Assembly: GCF_049800915.1 (NCBI RefSeq)
Contig: NZ_JBNAFY010000008.1
Location: 145,884-209,883, forward strand
Direction: 5' to 3'
DNA length: 64,000 bases
From: Amaricoccus macauensis_A
GTDB taxonomy: Bacteria > Pseudomonadota > Alphaproteobacteria > Rhodobacterales > Rhodobacteraceae
Part shown: in pieces, positions 62,180 through 64,000 of the stretch
Position numbering within the stretch: the stretch's first letter is position 1
How the letters are laid out: every line of letters starts with the position of its first letter
Notes under the pieces: generated by a model
The model's input: only the letters and a program-made list of their open reading frames with translations
What the model was told of the DNA's origin: nothing
Databases searched by the model: none
Translations under genes and position numbers: made by a program

Positions 62180-62611
62180 TGTATTGACCCAGCGGAATCT
62201 GCTCAGATTAAGCCGCTAATTTGAATGCCTCGTTTGGCGTGCGCATGGCAAGTGCCTGGTGCGGACGCTTGTGGTTGTAGAACTGTATCCAGTCGCCGAT
62301 CGTGCGGCTTGCATGCGCCAAACTTTCAAAGCGATGACGATGGACACATTGCTCTTTGAGGGAACGGATCAGGCGTTCCATCATCCCGTTCTGCTGCGGG
62401 CAATGCGGAGTGATGAACTCCTGCTTCAGGCCGTAACTGCGTACAAGCTTGGTGTAAGCCCGAGACGTGAAGACCAGTCCATTGTCGCTGCGAAGAACGA
62501 ATGGCTCATCGACTTTGCCCAAAGTTCCGAAGCGAGCGATCAGCGCGTGTTCAAGCGCTGACACCGCCGTCGTGGCCTTGCCGGATCGCGATAGGTGCCA
62601 GCCCAAAAGCT
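62180..62611 (-). mobile_element. IS3-family element copy 2, left part
   Basis: It starts TGTATTGACCCAGCGG at 62180 and carries the C-terminal 135 or so codons of OrfB (including the DDE Asp in SDNGLVF and the catalytic Glu), nearly identical to 54090-54521. An IS5 element interrupts it at 62612. The rest resumes at 63876. Bases corresponding to 54522-54602 of copy 1 (81 bp) are missing. Ten bases of IS5-end sequence (GGGAACCTCT) lie just before the IS3 end at 62171-62180. Confidence 0.8.
62208..62611 (-). pseudogene. Truncated IS3 transposase OrfB, copy 2
   Basis: The frame ends at 62208 in the same residues as copy 1 (PNEAFKLAA) and is identical through LGWHLSRSGKATTAVSALEH, but upstream sequence comes from the IS5 insertion. 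The N-terminal half lies beyond the insertion at 63876 and on. Confidence 0.85.
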
Positions 62612-63875
62612 GGGAACCTCTATTTACCTCGCCAGATTGGCGTTTTCCTGATTCACTGTTTCTGTGGGAACGGGCGAGGTCGGGATGGCGAGACAACCTG
62701 GGTTCTTTGACATCGATGAGCGACTGAAGCGGTTGAGCGATCTTGGCGATCAACTCGAGACCTATACCGCGGCGGTGGATTTCGAGATCTTCCGGTCAGA
62801 CCTGGAGAAAGCGCTGAAATACTCGGACGGCGCCAGGGGTGGCCGCCCGCCTTTCGATCCTGTCTTGATGATGAAGATCCTGGTGATCCAGGCCCAGAAC
62901 AACCTCTCCGACGACCGCGCCGAGTTCCTGATTTCCGATCGCCTGTCCTTCATGCGGTTTCTCGGGCTCGGTCTGCACGACAGGGTGCCCGATGCCAAGA
63001 CGATCTGGGCCTTCCGGGAACGGCTGACCAAAGCCGGGGCGATCACGGATCTCTTCAAGCGTTTCGACGAGGCCCTGCGCGACGCCGGCTACATCGCGAT
63101 GTCGGGCCAACTCGTGGACAGCACGCTGGTCGCCGCGCCCAAGCAGCGCAATACCGATGACGAGAAGCGCCAGGTCAGGGACGGCAGGACCGCCGCCCAG
63201 ATCTGGCCGGAAACTCCTTCGAAAGCGTGCCAGAAGGACACCTCGGCGCGGTGGACGGTCCAGTTCGGCAAGGCCCGGCTCCGGGAGGACGGCAAGCCGA
63301 TGTCGGACATCGCGATCCCTACCTTCGGCTACAAGGCTCATACGAGCATCGACAGGAAGTATCGCCTGATCCGGCGCTGGGAGGTCACCGATGCGGCGGC
63401 ACATGACGGCCGGATGCTGCGCCGGGGACTGCTCGATCCGTCGAACACCGCCTCTGGCGTCTGGGCCGACAGTGCCTACCGGTCCCGCAAGAACGAGGCC
63501 TTCATGGAGCGCCACGGTTTCACCAGCCATGTTCATCGCCGCAAACCGAAGGGAAAGCCGATGCCTGCGCATATCCGCCGCGGCAACGCCACCCGCTCGA
63601 AGCATCGCGCGCCCATCGAGCACGTCTTCGCTGTTCAGAAACAGGCCATGAGCCTGACGATCCGAACCATCGGCATTGCAAGGGCCAAGGCGAAGATCGG
63701 CATCGCCAACATCGTCTACAACATCCGAAGGCTCGCTCAGATCCAGAAGGCCGAGGGCGCGTGAGCCATGGGACGCCAGCAATTATGAGTGACCCGGGAT
63801 AGACCCGATGGGTTGCCACTCAACCTGCGCCAACCCCATTATCTCTCCATGCCGCGCGGGTTGATAGAGGTTCCC
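62612..63875 (+). mobile_element. IS5-family element, copy 2
   Basis: The 1264-bp element has perfect ends GGGAACCTCTA (62612) and TAGAGGTTCCC (ending 63875). It interrupts IS3 copy 2 in OrfB. It lies in the same orientation as copy 1, so recombination between them would excise about 7.6 kb with the glycan cassette. Confidence 0.88.
62685..63764 (+). CDS. IS5-family transposase, copy 2
   Basis: The 359-residue protein starts MARQPGFFDIDERLKRLSDL. It keeps the DDE residues of copy 1 and differs at scattered positions (for example QVRDGRTAAQIWPETPSKAC versus QIRDGRTADQIWPENPSKAR). No break is seen, so it is potentially active. Confidence 0.92.
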   Translation: MARQPGFFDIDERLKRLSDLGDQLETYTAAVDFEIFRSDLEKALKYSDGARGGRPPFDPVLMMKILVIQAQNNLSDDRAEFLISDRLSFMRFLGLGLHDRVPDAKTIWAFRERLTKAGAITDLFKRFDEALRDAGYIAMSGQLVDSTLVAAPKQRNTDDEKRQVRDGRTAAQIWPETPSKACQKDTSARWTVQFGKARLREDGKPMSDIAIPTFGYKAHTSIDRKYRLIRRWEVTDAAAHDGRMLRRGLLDPSNTASGVWADSAYRSRKNEAFMERHGFTSHVHRRKPKGKPMPAHIRRGNATRSKHRAPIEHVFAVQKQAMSLTIRTIGIARAKAKIGIANIVYNIRRLAQIQKAEGA

Positions 63876-64000
63876 ATCTTTCATTGGGCCGTTCCGCAAC
63901 GGATGGCAAAGCTTCAACGCGTGGCCGGGCCCCAATGGATCGTTTCCGAACCTGCCAGCCCTTTATCTGGAAGATCCGCTGCACGGTGTTTTTGTTGAAC
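63876..64000 (-). mobile_element. IS3-family element copy 2, right part (runs off window)
   Basis: The last 125 bases match 54603-54727 of copy 1, the N-terminal part of OrfB (for example the codons for RPRVEALPSVAERPNE on the minus strand). It continues beyond the window end. Confidence 0.85.

Noticed and set aside
62171..62180. GGGAACCTCT before IS3 copy 2 as an independent IS5 end
   Set aside because: Ten bases are too few to prove a separate element; kept only as a remark in the IS3 entry.
1..64000. CRISPR arrays, tRNA or rRNA genes, prophage structural genes
   Set aside because: No regularly spaced repeats, no recognisable tRNA cloverleaf with CCA-end context, no rRNA core motifs and no capsid, tail or terminase-like proteins were seen.

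Overview
The window looks like an accessory replicon (plasmid, chromid or large genomic island) of an alphaproteobacterium, most likely Rhodobacterales (Paracoccus/Roseobacter-like). The reasons are the GC-rich core, two TRAP transporter operons, a KfrA-type plasmid protein, a copper-tolerance cluster of the type seen in that order, and an exopolysaccharide locus that is AT-rich and full of insertion sequences. No rRNA, tRNA, CRISPR array or replication initiator was seen.

Layout. 0-8.2 kb: end of an MFS transporter, then a sugar-acid catabolic operon (2-hydroxyacid dehydrogenase, RraA-like protein, dgoK, dgoA) facing a TRAP operon (dctP-dctQ-dctM plus a decayed LarA-like gene) and a GntR/FCD regulator. 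The same 14-bp palindrome lies at both ends, so one regulator probably controls import and breakdown. 8.3-13.6 kb: relics, a catalytic-only recombinase, KfrA with its operator, and module A, a set of small unknown genes. 14-25.3 kb: copper tolerance (Crp/Fnr regulator, cytochrome c, CusF-like protein, cupredoxin, multicopper oxidase, TolC-like protein, CopA ATPase, DUF305 protein, CueR). Its cueR, grx-mauE and copC genes are broken. 25.3-27 kb: IS3 relic and a tryptophanyl-tRNA synthetase gene with a complete Trp-leader attenuator.

27.2-32.5 kb is a small mobile island: IS30, two AT-rich secreted proteins sharing a Cys/Gly motif, a GHKL-ATPase fused to a PD-(D/E)XK-like nuclease (candidate defence gene), and a tyrosine recombinase. 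33-40 kb: an RpiR-regulated TRAP operon with an M81/MlrC peptidase, a D-threonine-aldolase/D-serine-dehydratase-like enzyme and RidA. 40-43.9 kb: module B, a diverged paralogue of module A, with different genes inactivated in each copy. 44-46 kb: mostly gene relics.

46.2-64 kb: extracellular polysaccharide genes (phosphatase, VanZ, O-antigen ligase-like protein, TPR protein, BY-kinase/co-polymerase, two related GT4 glycosyltransferases, Wzx flippase, two sulfotransferase-like proteins, Wzy-like polymerase). The last part (56.6-62.2 kb) lies between two same-orientation IS3+IS5 composites, so it may be a mobile cassette that changes glycan structure and sulfation.

A recurrent theme is decay. 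I count at least four in-frame nonsense codons and several frameshifts that break otherwise well-conserved reading frames. All domain calls come from reading motifs; no database search was possible.
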